Shown here one piece after another: positions 1 through 10,259 of a stretch of DNA of 64,000 nucleotides. Every line of letters starts with the position of its first letter. Position 1 is the stretch's first letter. Source of the DNA: Candidatus Poribacteria bacterium (GTDB lineage: Bacteria > Poribacteria > WGA-4E > WGA-3G); the NCBI GenBank assembly GCA_022825825.1, contig JAJDWA010000026.1, positions 1 through 64,000 on the forward strand, given 5' to 3'. A program made the translations under genes and the position numbers. Below the pieces are notes generated by a model that was not told the DNA's origin, did no database searches, and saw nothing but the letters and a program-made list of their open reading frames with translations.

Positions 1-65
1 ACAAGTGTCGAGAAACTTTCTCTGGCATTTTTCACCTCAAAGGTAGAGTTTTAAGGTGAAGTATA

Positions 66-99
66 GCAGATATAGCGTGAAAAATCACGCTATATCTGC
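66..99. repeat. Perfect 15-bp stem / 4-nt loop hairpin (GCAGATATAGCGTGA-aaaa-TCACGCTATATCTGC)
   Basis: Read directly from sequence; intergenic, upstream of the FGE-like gene; no clear T-tract. Confidence 0.8.
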
Positions 100-251
100 A
101 TATCCAAAAATATTAACGATTGTGATAAAAAACAATCAAAACACCTAAAACTAAATAACCCTGGAACTCGGTGGTATCTATTGAGAATTGCATTCAAATG
201 TGCTATACTAAGATAAGTTGTAAACTCAACCCTTATTCTCTACGTACCGAC

Positions 252-971
252 ATGCACATAGAATATCTCAACTACCCTTTAGTTCATATTCCTGCCGGCC
301 CATTTACGATGGGAACTTATCCAACGGGAATGCGGAAGACCGATCCCGAAGAACCGCAACGCAGTGTCACACTGGATTCCTACGCCATTGGCATCTATCA
401 CGTTACGAATGTACAGTACGCGCAATTTGTTGAGGCAATAGGATATAGACAACCTATGTATTGGGGAGATGAACGTTTCAATGCTGAAGATTTTCCGGTT
501 GTCGGTGTGAGTTGGTCCGATGCAACTAATTTTTTAGAGTGGATCAGCAGTGTAACAGGCGAGACGTATCGTTTGCCGACAGAGGCAGAATGGGAAAAAG
601 CAGCACGTGGCACCGATGGCAGGGAGTATCCTTGGGGAAATGTATGGGATGCAAGTCGGGCAAACACATCGGAATCTCAACTGAAAAAGTTAACCCCAGT
701 TGGTAGTTATCCAAAGGGTATCAGTCCTTTCGGGTGCTACGATATGGCAGGAAATGCTTACGATTGGTGCAGCGATTGGTTTCATGCCGAAACATACAAA
801 TACTCACCTACGGATAATCCGATGGGTGCAGTTGAGGGGAGGCGAAAGGTTATTCGGGGTGGTTCGTGGTTACCACGTGGTGAGTATGCTGCGCGATGTG
901 CGAATCGTGCTGCGTACGAACCGATCCGTGCAGTTCATAATGTTGGGTTTCGGATTGCGATTGACGTATAA
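252..971 (+). CDS. Formylglycine-generating enzyme / SUMF1-family protein
   Basis: HIPAGPFTMGT...RLPTEAEWEKAARG...YPWGN...DMAGNAYDWCSDW...VIRGGSW...GFR motifs; ORF opens at 171 but the likely start is MHIEYL. Confidence 0.9.
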   Translation: MHIEYLNYPLVHIPAGPFTMGTYPTGMRKTDPEEPQRSVTLDSYAIGIYHVTNVQYAQFVEAIGYRQPMYWGDERFNAEDFPVVGVSWSDATNFLEWISSVTGETYRLPTEAEWEKAARGTDGREYPWGNVWDASRANTSESQLKKLTPVGSYPKGISPFGCYDMAGNAYDWCSDWFHAETYKYSPTDNPMGAVEGRRKVIRGGSWLPRGEYAARCANRAAYEPIRAVHNVGFRIAIDV

Positions 972-1116
972 TTTTTTTAATGGTGAATTAAAAATAGATA
1001 GGCCTTTTTGCCCACCGGTAGGCGAGATTTCCTAACCTCGTCTATGCAGAGTGTTCAAATAATTCTAAAACCTACAATATCGTAAGTTGTTAAATGAGTT
1101 GTAAGAAATTACTGTA

Positions 1117-2199
1117 ATGAAGAAAGAACAAATTTCAGACTCCCCGCAAGAATTCCGTAATGCGTTACTGACATGGTTCAAAAAATATCAGCGGAAGATG
1201 CCGTGGCGTGGCATTGATGATCCCTATCGGATTTGGGTTTCGGAAGTGATGCTGCAGCAGACACAGGTCAAAAAGGTTGTGGCGTATTATGAAAGATTTG
1301 TAGAGCGATTTCCAGATGTCCAGCAACTTGCAGCTGCGTCTCTTCAAGATGTACTGAAGGTGTGGGAGGGATTAGGTTACTACGCACGAGCGAGAAATCT
1401 GCATAAAGCGGCACAGTTTATCATGAAGGAGTTAGACGGAGAGATACCGAGTGACTATGCTACTTTTAGGAAATTGTCAGGGGTAGGGGATTACAGTGCC
1501 GCAGCGGTGCAAAGTATTGCTTTTAATACACCGTACGCTGCCGTTGATGGGAACATAAAACGTGTGTTAGCGCGGCTCTTCATGATAGAGTCGCCTATCA
1601 ACGAGTCTCCGTCAACAAAATGCTTTCAACAAAAAGCGGACGATCTTTTAGATCAGAAAGAACCCGGACTATTCAATCAAGCGATGATGGAATTGGGGGC
1701 AACTGTCTGTCGTCCCCAATCTCCAACATGTCTTATCTGTCCTGTGAACCAATTTTGTGAGGCATTCCACGCAGCCCGCCAAGATGAATTTCCACGCAGG
1801 CGTCCGACAGCGGCAGTGCCTGAACATCAGATCGCTGCGGGCGTAATCTACAAAGGATCAGAAGTTTTAATCGTACAGCGCCCACTTGACGGGTTGCTCG
1901 GTGGACTCTGGGAATTCCCCAATGGACAACTCACAGAAGACGAAACTGCAGAAGATGCCTGCATTCGTCACATCTCTGATGTTGTCAATCTCGCTGTTAC
2001 TAATATAAAATACCTCACCCGTGTCAAGCACGCATTCACCCATTTCAAAATAGTCGTGGATGTTTTTCAATGCGATTATCAGTCAGGTGAGGTTATTTTG
2101 AACGGACCAATAGATGCGAAATGGGTTAAACTCACTGCGCTGCAGGATTATCCGCTTCCCCGGGCAACTCATAAAATCCTGGATAAATTAATTCTGTGA
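1117..2199 (+). CDS. mutY: A/G-specific adenine glycosylase
   Basis: MPWRG..DPYRIWVSEVMLQQTQV, HhH, C-X6-C-X2-C-X5-C cluster (CRPQSPTCLICPVNQFC), NUDIX-like C-terminus. Confidence 0.95.
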   Translation: MKKEQISDSPQEFRNALLTWFKKYQRKMPWRGIDDPYRIWVSEVMLQQTQVKKVVAYYERFVERFPDVQQLAAASLQDVLKVWEGLGYYARARNLHKAAQFIMKELDGEIPSDYATFRKLSGVGDYSAAAVQSIAFNTPYAAVDGNIKRVLARLFMIESPINESPSTKCFQQKADDLLDQKEPGLFNQAMMELGATVCRPQSPTCLICPVNQFCEAFHAARQDEFPRRRPTAAVPEHQIAAGVIYKGSEVLIVQRPLDGLLGGLWEFPNGQLTEDETAEDACIRHISDVVNLAVTNIKYLTRVKHAFTHFKIVVDVFQCDYQSGEVILNGPIDAKWVKLTALQDYPLPRATHKILDKLIL

Positions 2200-3138
2200 A
2201 CCGAACTTTGCTTCGTATTTTTCCCACACTTCATCCGGTAACGGTGTACTGGCAGCGATGACATTTGCCTCTAATTGCTCAACATTAAGGCTGCCAATGT
2301 TATTGCCTTGAATCCGCTCCTCTTTCAGACAGAACTGAAGCGCAAGCTGAAGCAGACTTATTCCCTCTTCAACACACCATTCCCAAATTGGGTATGCTGC
2401 TGCAACATCACCTTCCTTTTTCCAACGTCCACGTTCAATTTCAGCATCAATATCAACGCCTGTAAGGATACCGCGGAGGATAGACCATCCGTTCATCACA
2501 CCGACATCTGCTTCCGCAGCGGCGGGTAGAATTGTATCCTGTACAGTTTGTCGGACAAGGTTGTAATCGTTGAAGCATAAGAGAAGGTCAACATCACCTG
2601 TTGCAATCGCTTTGAGGTGGAAATCGTGTTGTCGCATACCGTAGCCGACGAAACGAACGAGTCCACGTTCTTTACATTTTAGCAAACCTTCAAGTGTGCC
2701 GCCCTTTTCAAGTGTCGGATCGATTTCATGTGGATCGTGAATCAGCATACCGTCCAGATAGTCAACGTTGAGCAGTTCAAGCTGGTCCTCCAAATCGGCA
2801 ATTGCGCGATCGGCAGAATAGTTGGGTCTGCCCTGTCCGTAGCCGCCCCAGTCTGCTGCAGAGTGACAGCAAAGTCTTGCAGTTATGATAACGTCTTCGC
2901 GTGGAATTTCCTTCATTGCCAAACCGAGTTTCCGCTGCGAATCACCGTAACAGCGCGCACAATCAAAGTGATTGACACCGATAGAGATTGAGTGTTTTAT
3001 CAACGCAACAGCATCCTCATCTGAGACAAAACCGAAATTGTTGCCAAAACCTTGTGTGCCGTACGGAACGACAGGTATACTTAATTCTGTTCTCCCTAAA
3101 CGGCGTCGAGGAATAGTTGGTAAAGGTTGATTTGCCAT
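2188..3138 (-). CDS. Aldo/keto reductase
   Basis: RRRLGRTELSIPVVPYGTQGFG, NHFDCARCYGDSQRKLGLAM, AKR fold motifs; start at MANQPLP inside longer ORF. Confidence 0.9.
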   Translation of the reverse strand: MANQPLPTIPRRRLGRTELSIPVVPYGTQGFGNNFGFVSDEDAVALIKHSISIGVNHFDCARCYGDSQRKLGLAMKEIPREDVIITARLCCHSAADWGGYGQGRPNYSADRAIADLEDQLELLNVDYLDGMLIHDPHEIDPTLEKGGTLEGLLKCKERGLVRFVGYGMRQHDFHLKAIATGDVDLLLCFNDYNLVRQTVQDTILPAAAEADVGVMNGWSILRGILTGVDIDAEIERGRWKKEGDVAAAYPIWEWCVEEGISLLQLALQFCLKEERIQGNNIGSLNVEQLEANVIAASTPLPDEVWEKYEAKFGSQN

Positions 3139-3256
3139 AAAATTTCTCCTGATAGTAGTGTAGGTAGGTTCAAGAAGTGAAGATATATAATAAGAGCGCA
3201 ATGAATTGGGTTTTACGAACTACAACACATTGCGCAATGGAGTATATGCAAAAGTG

Positions 3257-3883
3257 TTAGTATTGATCCGATCCTTCAAGCGGCAACGGTACTACCCAGA
3301 TGTTTCGATACTGAACTAAATTGCCGTGATCTTGTAAACGTAACGGCCCCGGTTTAGCTACCTCTGAATCAGCACCACCAGCTGTAGTACCTGGCAACTG
3401 AACGTTATTCAGGATCACCAATCCATTCTGTAGTGCCGTCACTCTGACGTTTTCAGTCATTTCACCAGCATCATTGAACCGAGGGGCCCGAAAGATAACG
3501 TCGTAAGTTTGCCAATGAAGTGGGGGCTTACAAGCGTTAACAAGCGGTGCGAATTGGTTGTAAATTGCACCACAATCGCCCTTGCCGGGCACCTCAATAC
3601 CGTAGGAATCCAAGACCTGAATTTCATATCTGCCTTGGAAGAAAACGCCACTATTCCCTTTTGCCTGTCCACTTGCTTCAGGCATATCAGGACACATGAA
3701 TTCAAGGTGTAGGAAATGATCCATGAAAGTTTCCTTGCTTGATATGTCACCCGTGCGTGGCTCAACTATCATAGCGTCACCTTCAACTTTCCATTTCGGT
3801 TCGCCGCCGTCACGGCCTACCCAATTACTTAGGTCTTTTCCATCAAAGAGAATCACAGCAGATTCTGGAGGTGTTTGAAACAT
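3257..3883 (-). CDS. DUF1080 (3-keto-disaccharide hydrolase / LamG-like) protein
   Basis: LFDGKDLSNWVGRDGGEPKWKVEGDAMIVEPRTGDISSKETFMDHFLHLEF, NSGVFFQGRYEIQVLDS. Confidence 0.85.
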   Translation of the reverse strand: MFQTPPESAVILFDGKDLSNWVGRDGGEPKWKVEGDAMIVEPRTGDISSKETFMDHFLHLEFMCPDMPEASGQAKGNSGVFFQGRYEIQVLDSYGIEVPGKGDCGAIYNQFAPLVNACKPPLHWQTYDVIFRAPRFNDAGEMTENVRVTALQNGLVILNNVQLPGTTAGGADSEVAKPGPLRLQDHGNLVQYRNIWVVPLPLEGSDQY

Positions 3884-4033
3884 AATATTTCCTTTCTAAT
3901 GGTATACATTTTAATTTGCCTCTGTATTAGGCTTAAGGATTTCCCGCAATTTTAACGGGATTCCTCTTTTTTGTCAACGGTTAACGATTAAGGAATACAA
4001 GCACAGAAGTTACTGCTTGCATTATTTTTACAC

Positions 4034-5674
4034 TCAAACTTTCTCAGACACCTTCTCAGCCAACCTAATAAGTGCAGGGGACATGTCAGATTTTTCAAGT
4101 TCTGCTTCAATCATGACAAATTGTTGCGTTTCTGCAAGTGCAGCTTTCATAGCACTGTCAAATTCACCTTCGGTACGGGCAGCAAACGCGTGCCCTGCTC
4201 CTAACATTTTGGGGAGGTGAGTATAATGCCAATTTATTATATCATTAAAAGGCCCTTCAACAAGGGGACGCATAGTCCCGTAACCGTGATTGTTGAGAAC
4301 AAGAATAATTGGGTTAAGCCCATAGCGGATAGCTGTTGAGAGCTCAGTGCCTGTCATTTGGAAGGCACCATCTCCGACAATAACAAGTGGTCTGGAACCA
4401 GGTTTGCCCAGTTGAGCGCCAACAGCAGCGGGAATTGCAAACCCCATTGAGGTATAGTATGCCTGAGAAATAAATTCCGTGTATTCCGGAAGTCGTAAAT
4501 CCGCAGCCCCCCAAAGACAGTCACCCACATCGGGAATGACCGTCAGATCATCATTCAGAAATTGATTGAGATGTTGAAATAGGCGTTTCACTGTTAGAGT
4601 TTGGTCGGGGACCATAACAAAGGGTTCAGCAACTTCCAACACCCATTCCAAGTTCACTTCGGGGCGTTTATGGAGTTGCGGAGAACACAAACCATCCAGA
4701 AAATCCTCAAACGTAACATCTTCATACGTGGAGTAACAGACAGTGATTTTATCTGAGGTAGCATAGACACTACGACTTCGCGCAAGGTTTGCCGTGTAAA
4801 TCCCAAGGTTGACATCGGTCATAAATGCGCCGAGAATAATCAGGCAATCAGAGGTTTCAACAAGCGTTGTGATCTCTGTTCTGCCCATTGCACCGCCATA
4901 AATACCTAAGTAAAATGGATGTGCCTCTGGCATCACCGATTTCCCCAACAACGTTGTCACCACTGGAATGTGTTTTTCTTCGGCAAGTCGAAGTAATTTG
5001 TCTTGAAATCCGAATCTATGGAGTTCAACACCCGCTAAAATAACAGGATTTTCGGATTGATTTATGAACGCAATCGCATGAGATAAAGCAGCATCTAACG
5101 TTTCGGGGTCACTGTGAAGTCCACCCGTTGAAGGGCGTTGGTGCACTGATCCTTCTATGCCTACCATATCGCGTGGCAGTTCAATGTAGCCCGGACGCTT
5201 ATGCCAATAGACTGCATCCAACACTCTATCTATCTCGTTAAAGGCGGAAAAAGGTTCATCAAGCAGCGTTGATGCAACGGTTATTTCTTCATAGATATGT
5301 TGTTGTGTGTAAAAATCTCTACCTGTATGGTGCAAAAGTGCGCCTTCAGTGCGCTCTTTTATACCTGGGCCACCGCTAATAACAACAAGTGGTGATTTTT
5401 CTGCGTAGGCAGCCGTGAAAGCGTTAATCATAGATAAACCACCGACACCGTACGTCACACACGCAGCCCCCATGCCGTTTGTCCGGGCATAAGCATCTGC
5501 AGCGAATCCCGCTGTTTCTTCTCGCGTTGTGCCGATCTGTTGAATAGGACTCTGCTCAATCATATCAAAGAACTGCACTACATAATCACCAGGTATGCCA
5601 AAAATATGATTGATTTCGTAGCTCTTCAGTTTTTTTAGAAGGTACTCACCAATTGTTAGTTGTTTATTTGGCAT
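4034..5674 (-). CDS. Thiamine-diphosphate-dependent 2-keto acid decarboxylase (pyruvate/indolepyruvate decarboxylase family)
   Basis: FGIPGDYVVQFFDMIE..TTREETAGFAADAYART, GDGAFQMTGTELSTAIRYGLNPIILVLNNHGYGTMR (ThDP motif). Confidence 0.9.
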   Translation of the reverse strand: MPNKQLTIGEYLLKKLKSYEINHIFGIPGDYVVQFFDMIEQSPIQQIGTTREETAGFAADAYARTNGMGAACVTYGVGGLSMINAFTAAYAEKSPLVVISGGPGIKERTEGALLHHTGRDFYTQQHIYEEITVASTLLDEPFSAFNEIDRVLDAVYWHKRPGYIELPRDMVGIEGSVHQRPSTGGLHSDPETLDAALSHAIAFINQSENPVILAGVELHRFGFQDKLLRLAEEKHIPVVTTLLGKSVMPEAHPFYLGIYGGAMGRTEITTLVETSDCLIILGAFMTDVNLGIYTANLARSRSVYATSDKITVCYSTYEDVTFEDFLDGLCSPQLHKRPEVNLEWVLEVAEPFVMVPDQTLTVKRLFQHLNQFLNDDLTVIPDVGDCLWGAADLRLPEYTEFISQAYYTSMGFAIPAAVGAQLGKPGSRPLVIVGDGAFQMTGTELSTAIRYGLNPIILVLNNHGYGTMRPLVEGPFNDIINWHYTHLPKMLGAGHAFAARTEGEFDSAMKAALAETQQFVMIEAELEKSDMSPALIRLAEKVSEKV

Positions 5675-5782
5675 ATAAAGTGCCTCAACTACGCGTGACC
5701 GTAGATTATAAAAGAATGGTATTGCTTGCTTATTAATATGGTCAGTTCATTTGTTAGGCAACATCGTCTGCTAATCAGGCTG

Positions 5783-6538
5783 TTATTCATTGATGTAATC
5801 TGAACGTAATATGAATGTATGCGATGACCAGCTGCTTGTGCGCACATCAAGCACAGCTTCAATTGCCTTAATATCTTCCAATTCCCCATAAGTAGTGGAA
5901 TCTTCGGAATTAGCAAACTCAAACTCAACCAGCCGGTGAGGAGTTTCGCCATAGTAGTTATCGTAAGAGGCTATTGTCTTCAACTGAGCCGGCCCGACTG
6001 TCGTAGGTGAAACGGATTCAACCCAATCCAGATATGCCTGTTTTCCACCAAGAGGATAATTAATCAACAAAACGCCTTTAACTGGCCAGTTCCCTTCTTC
6101 GCTTTTTGCGTAGTCGGAACGTTGGATAAATGTGTACAAGCTTACATCGCTTGCATGGTTTGGGAGATCGCTCATAATATCAGCTATCTCAGGGCGATTC
6201 AGATATGCTGCCATATCAAGAAAACTATCAAATTCATACTCAACAAGCCGATTTGGACTCATAGTTGGGTCTGCATTATCGTAAGAACGTATTCGGCGGA
6301 CCTCTTCAAAGGCTTGCAGCGTTGGCGCAACGGATCTAACCCATTCAATGTAGGCATCCTTTCCACCTTCCGGGTAGTCAATTAGCAAAACAATTTTCAT
6401 AGGAATCGCTTCCACCATACTATCTTCCGGTGGAATAGAATCCATGACCACGTCTTGTACTCTTTGACAGCCTGTAAGCGAAAATAGCACAACAATGAAA
6501 ATTAGTAAAAACAAACTACCTAATTTTTGTGTCATCAT
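5783..6538 (-). CDS. Secreted lipoprotein with two tandem homologous ~100-aa domains
   Basis: Signal/lipobox-like FSLTGC; internal repeat KIVLLIDYPEGGKDAYIEWVRSVAPT.../GVLLINYPLGGKQAYLDWVESVSPT... Confidence 0.7.
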   Translation of the reverse strand: MMTQKLGSLFLLIFIVVLFSLTGCQRVQDVVMDSIPPEDSMVEAIPMKIVLLIDYPEGGKDAYIEWVRSVAPTLQAFEEVRRIRSYDNADPTMSPNRLVEYEFDSFLDMAAYLNRPEIADIMSDLPNHASDVSLYTFIQRSDYAKSEEGNWPVKGVLLINYPLGGKQAYLDWVESVSPTTVGPAQLKTIASYDNYYGETPHRLVEFEFANSEDSTTYGELEDIKAIEAVLDVRTSSWSSHTFILRSDYINE

Positions 6539-6670
6539 CTTTTCCTTTGCAATAGTAAAATTTGGTATTTTTTTAACAGTATTCTTTTGGAATGCAAAAG
6601 AATATTTAAAACTATTTTATGCAATATGAATATAAAAATCAAGTTTTAAAATTAGAAACGAGCAATTGAA

Positions 6671-7003
6671 TCAGTTCGTTGTATTTTGCTCTTCTAATTG
6701 TGTTTGGATTTTGATATCCTCGTCTTCCACGATAACGGGGTACGTTCTAATCCGCAAACGCGTATCCGTTTGGCATTCACCTGTTTCTGTGTTGTAAGCG
6801 TATCCGTGAACAGGACAAACAACAATCCCGTTCCGTATACGTCCCCGACCAAGTGAACCCATTGCATGCGGACAAGTATTGTCCACAGCACAGAACTTAC
6901 CGTTTTCATTCAAAATAGCGATCCGTCTTCCGTTGACCGTAAAAGATTTTCCGCGCCCTTCTTTAATTGCAGATGTTTTCGTGACCGTTGTCCATTCAGA
7001 CAT
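6671..7003 (-). CDS. Rieske [2Fe-2S] ferredoxin-like protein (NirD-type)
   Basis: CPHAMGSLGRGRIRNGIVVCPVHGYAYNTETGEC (CxH...CxxH). Confidence 0.92.
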   Translation of the reverse strand: MSEWTTVTKTSAIKEGRGKSFTVNGRRIAILNENGKFCAVDNTCPHAMGSLGRGRIRNGIVVCPVHGYAYNTETGECQTDTRLRIRTYPVIVEDEDIKIQTQLEEQNTTN

Positions 7004-7008
7004 AGTGT

Positions 7009-8712
7009 TTACTCCTTAACGCTTCCAAGTGTTATACCCTGCACAAATTCGCGTTGCATTGCTAAAAAGAGAATGACAATTGGCAACAGCGACAGCAGTG
7101 TTCCTGCCATTAACATGCCGTAATCTTGCCGATAGATACCGATGAGATTTGCTAAACCGATAGGTAACGTATATTTTGCCTCATCGCGCAAAACGATAAG
7201 AGGCCAAAGATACCCGTTCCACGAACTCAAAAAAGAATAGATTGTCAACGCACCAAGTGCTGGCTTGATGATGGGCAGCACAATGCGATAATATATACCA
7301 AATTCTGAACAGCCATCAATACGTGCGGCATCAAGCAGTTCCGAAGGGATGGTAACAATAAATTGCCGCATCAAAAATACGCCAAACGCTCCTACAGAAA
7401 ATGGGATAATAATCGCTTTGTAACTATTGAGCCAACCGATATCATACATTAATCCAAACAACGGAACAAGCAGGACCTGAAACGGCACCATCATGGAAGC
7501 AAGCAGGATACCAAACAGGATTGTCTTACCCCGGAACTGATATTTCGCAAACGCATATCCGCCAAGAGAACAGAAAAACAAGGTGAGAAGCGTTGAGGCA
7601 GTCGCAATGAAAACGCTGTTGATAAAATACCTATTATACGGTACTGTTTTCCATAAATTGCGATAGTTAGAGGTGAGTTTATTCCATACAATTGATAAGT
7701 AAGACGGTCGGTGAATTGTTAATTGTAGTAACAACTTGTTTTCAGTATCTGGTAGGGTTGTTTCACTTTTCAACAGTTCCTGCTTTGAAACGAATTGTCG
7801 CATCGGGATGTGCGATGATTCTAACTCACCGGGAATACCATGCAATCGCCATACGGTATCCTCCTGTAGCGCAGTATCTAAAACATAAGGATATGTAGGT
7901 TGATAGGTAGTGCCGTTCACCGTAACAGTTAAAGATAAGTGATGATATGATGCATCACCTTGGACAGGAAGTATAATACGGCGAATCCGGTCAATTGGTA
8001 CAAGAGCCGAAATCGTAGTTGTCAAGCGGACATTGCTTTCGTTTTGGAAGTCATAGGATAATGCGGTAATTGGTTCTTGAACATCAGACTCTTGAATCTG
8101 TTTTAATGTATCTGAATCGGCTTCCCATTTTATAGATTCTATCTCTATTCGGTTGAATTCTATATCTTCTATTTCAATAGTGCCTAAGTTAACCTGACGG
8201 TAAACCGAGTTCCAAATCGTGTCAATCGTTTCAGGGATAATAGAATCCTCTACTTGATTAATAATAGACTCTGTTGTACCATTCCACACCTCAGTCGGTA
8301 GTGTCGCAACATGCTGCTGCCAAACACCTTCTGTCATCTCGGTTTGTAAATCTTCAGAAAAATTAGAAGGTGCAAGTCGTGGATTTGTCCTAACGTGTTC
8401 ATGGACATTTTTCCAAATTACTGATTCTAATTTAGGTTTTAACGTTTTCCATGTGTCAGGATCAACTGTAGTAGGTCTTTTGATTTTTGGATAAACATCA
8501 GTGAGGATATAGGGTGACGATGTGATGCGGGGTGGCAGTTTGGGAAACCATCGAATCGGCACAGCAAAGACTTCATCAGCTGTCTTGAAAGAGGAACTTA
8601 ATAACCACAGAAGTGGCACCATTGTGCAAAAAGCGGCAACAACGAGAAGCGGATATCCTATACCGATGAAGACTTTTCTCTGAACACGTCGGTGTTTATT
8701 ACTTCGATTCAT
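7009..8712 (-). CDS. ABC sugar-type permease (MalG-like) with large extracytoplasmic insertion
   Basis: N-terminal TM followed by SSSFKTADEVFA; C-terminal EAA loop ELLDAARIDGCSEFGIYYRIVLPIIKPAL; ~300-aa insertion between. Confidence 0.88.
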   Translation of the reverse strand: MNRSNKHRRVQRKVFIGIGYPLLVVAAFCTMVPLLWLLSSSFKTADEVFAVPIRWFPKLPPRITSSPYILTDVYPKIKRPTTVDPDTWKTLKPKLESVIWKNVHEHVRTNPRLAPSNFSEDLQTEMTEGVWQQHVATLPTEVWNGTTESIINQVEDSIIPETIDTIWNSVYRQVNLGTIEIEDIEFNRIEIESIKWEADSDTLKQIQESDVQEPITALSYDFQNESNVRLTTTISALVPIDRIRRIILPVQGDASYHHLSLTVTVNGTTYQPTYPYVLDTALQEDTVWRLHGIPGELESSHIPMRQFVSKQELLKSETTLPDTENKLLLQLTIHRPSYLSIVWNKLTSNYRNLWKTVPYNRYFINSVFIATASTLLTLFFCSLGGYAFAKYQFRGKTILFGILLASMMVPFQVLLVPLFGLMYDIGWLNSYKAIIIPFSVGAFGVFLMRQFIVTIPSELLDAARIDGCSEFGIYYRIVLPIIKPALGALTIYSFLSSWNGYLWPLIVLRDEAKYTLPIGLANLIGIYRQDYGMLMAGTLLSLLPIVILFLAMQREFVQGITLGSVKE

Positions 8713-9589
8713 CTGTTTGCTTATCTAATTCGCTTAGATCCACTACGCTGGCACGTTGGATATCATCTTGGTATTTGAAGACACAACCTAACGTCTCAGT
8801 AACAACATCCGCGTCCAGTTGTGATTTACCGAGTGCTAAAATCGCTAACCCCCAATCCAATGTTTCAGCAATTCCAGGTTTTTTATAGTAATCCCCTTCA
8901 CGCCACAGTTGCATCATCTGACACAACTGCTGTGCAAGGTGTTCATTGATTTGTGGCAGCTTCGTCTGAACAATCGCCAACTCCTTCTCCACCGTCGGAT
9001 AATCTATCCATTGATAGAGGCACCGTCGTTTAAGCGCTTCATGCACCTCGCGTGTCCGATTTGAGGTTAGCACAACATAGGGAATCTGTTTTGCCCGGAT
9101 CGTGCCGATTTCAGGTATTGTGATTTGGAAGTCGGACAAAATTTCAAGTAGAAACGCCTCAAATTCACTATCACTCCGATCAACCTCATCAATAAGCAGG
9201 ACAGGTGGGACATCTCCGTTGCCTTGGATCGCTTCAAGTAGCGGTCGTTTCAGCAGAAATTTTTCGGAAAATAGATCTGTGCCGATCTCCTTTTTGTCAC
9301 GTCCTTGTGCCTCATCTATACGGAGTTGCAAAATCTGTCGAGTATAATTCCATTCATATAGCGCGCTGTTTGCGTCCAGCCCTTCATAACACTGCAACCG
9401 AATCAGGTTTGCCCCTGTGGCATCTGCAAGCACTTTTGCTACCTCGGTTTTGCCAACACCCGGTTCACCCTCTAAAAAAATCGGTTTTTTGAGATGATGG
9501 GCGAGATATAGCGTTGTTGCTAAACCCTTATCTGCAATGTATGCCTGTTTTTCACATAAAACCTGGACGTTTTCAATTGATTCAAACAT
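8699..9589 (-). CDS. MoxR-type AAA+ ATPase (CoxD-like)
   Basis: PIFLEGEPGVGKTEVAKVLA (Walker A), PPVLLIDEVDRSDSEFEAFLLEILSDFQITIPEIGTI. Confidence 0.9.
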   Translation of the reverse strand: MFESIENVQVLCEKQAYIADKGLATTLYLAHHLKKPIFLEGEPGVGKTEVAKVLADATGANLIRLQCYEGLDANSALYEWNYTRQILQLRIDEAQGRDKKEIGTDLFSEKFLLKRPLLEAIQGNGDVPPVLLIDEVDRSDSEFEAFLLEILSDFQITIPEIGTIRAKQIPYVVLTSNRTREVHEALKRRCLYQWIDYPTVEKELAIVQTKLPQINEHLAQQLCQMMQLWREGDYYKKPGIAETLDWGLAILALGKSQLDADVVTETLGCVFKYQDDIQRASVVDLSELDKQTDESK

Positions 9590-9644
9590 AGTTTAGAGTT
9601 GTATAGTTATTTATAATTCACTATAAATCCAAATATCCTTTGGG

Positions 9645-10256
9645 TTATCTGTTTTCGCGTAAGGCACGTTCATAATCTTCACGATAATCAATATCTCGCA
9701 GCACATCATCAGTGTCCACGGGGACGTAGTGGATATCTTCCTTGTGCGATTTAAAAAGAGATCGGACTCCACCACTCTCTTCACCTAATGCTAAAATTTC
9801 ATTAGCATACTGATGATGAAAAATGACAGGATGCCCGCGCTTATAATTGTAACTCGGCAAAGCAATGCCTTTATCAGTTTGTGCGTAGGCATCAATCACC
9901 TTGTCAATTAATTCAGAGGCAATAAAGGGTTGGTCAACCAACATAAGTGAGAATGCATCTCTTGTATTCGCGAAGTTAAGCGAACGGATACCCGCTTGTG
10001 CAGAGGTTAACATGCCTTCACGATAATCGGGGTTAAAAACGATTTTAACCGGACGTTCCATCAATAGATCTTGAATTTGTTCAGCGCAGTGTCCAACGAC
10101 AACGATAACCTCACTAAACTTAGCCTCAAGCATATTGTCAAGCACAGTCTCAACAATTGTGCTTTTGCCAAAAGGAAGCAACTGTTTCGGTTGTTCCATC
10201 CTTGTAGATAGCCCCGCGGCAAGCAGTATTCCTGAAATAAAAGGTATTTCCGCCAT
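9645..10256 (-). CDS. Molybdenum cofactor nucleotidyltransferase family (MobA/MocA-like NTP transferase)
   Basis: GILLAAGLSTRMEQPKQLLPFG...VVVGHCAEQI...LMLVDQPFI...RGHPVIF. Confidence 0.88.
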   Translation of the reverse strand: MAEIPFISGILLAAGLSTRMEQPKQLLPFGKSTIVETVLDNMLEAKFSEVIVVVGHCAEQIQDLLMERPVKIVFNPDYREGMLTSAQAGIRSLNFANTRDAFSLMLVDQPFIASELIDKVIDAYAQTDKGIALPSYNYKRGHPVIFHHQYANEILALGEESGGVRSLFKSHKEDIHYVPVDTDDVLRDIDYREDYERALRENR

Positions 10257-10259
10257 AAC

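Noticed and set aside
252-971. Sulfatase-maturation cassette around the FGE/SUMF1 gene
   Set aside because: No sulfatase gene (CxPxR) in the neighbouring ORFs; SUMF1-like domains also occur in non-maturase proteins.
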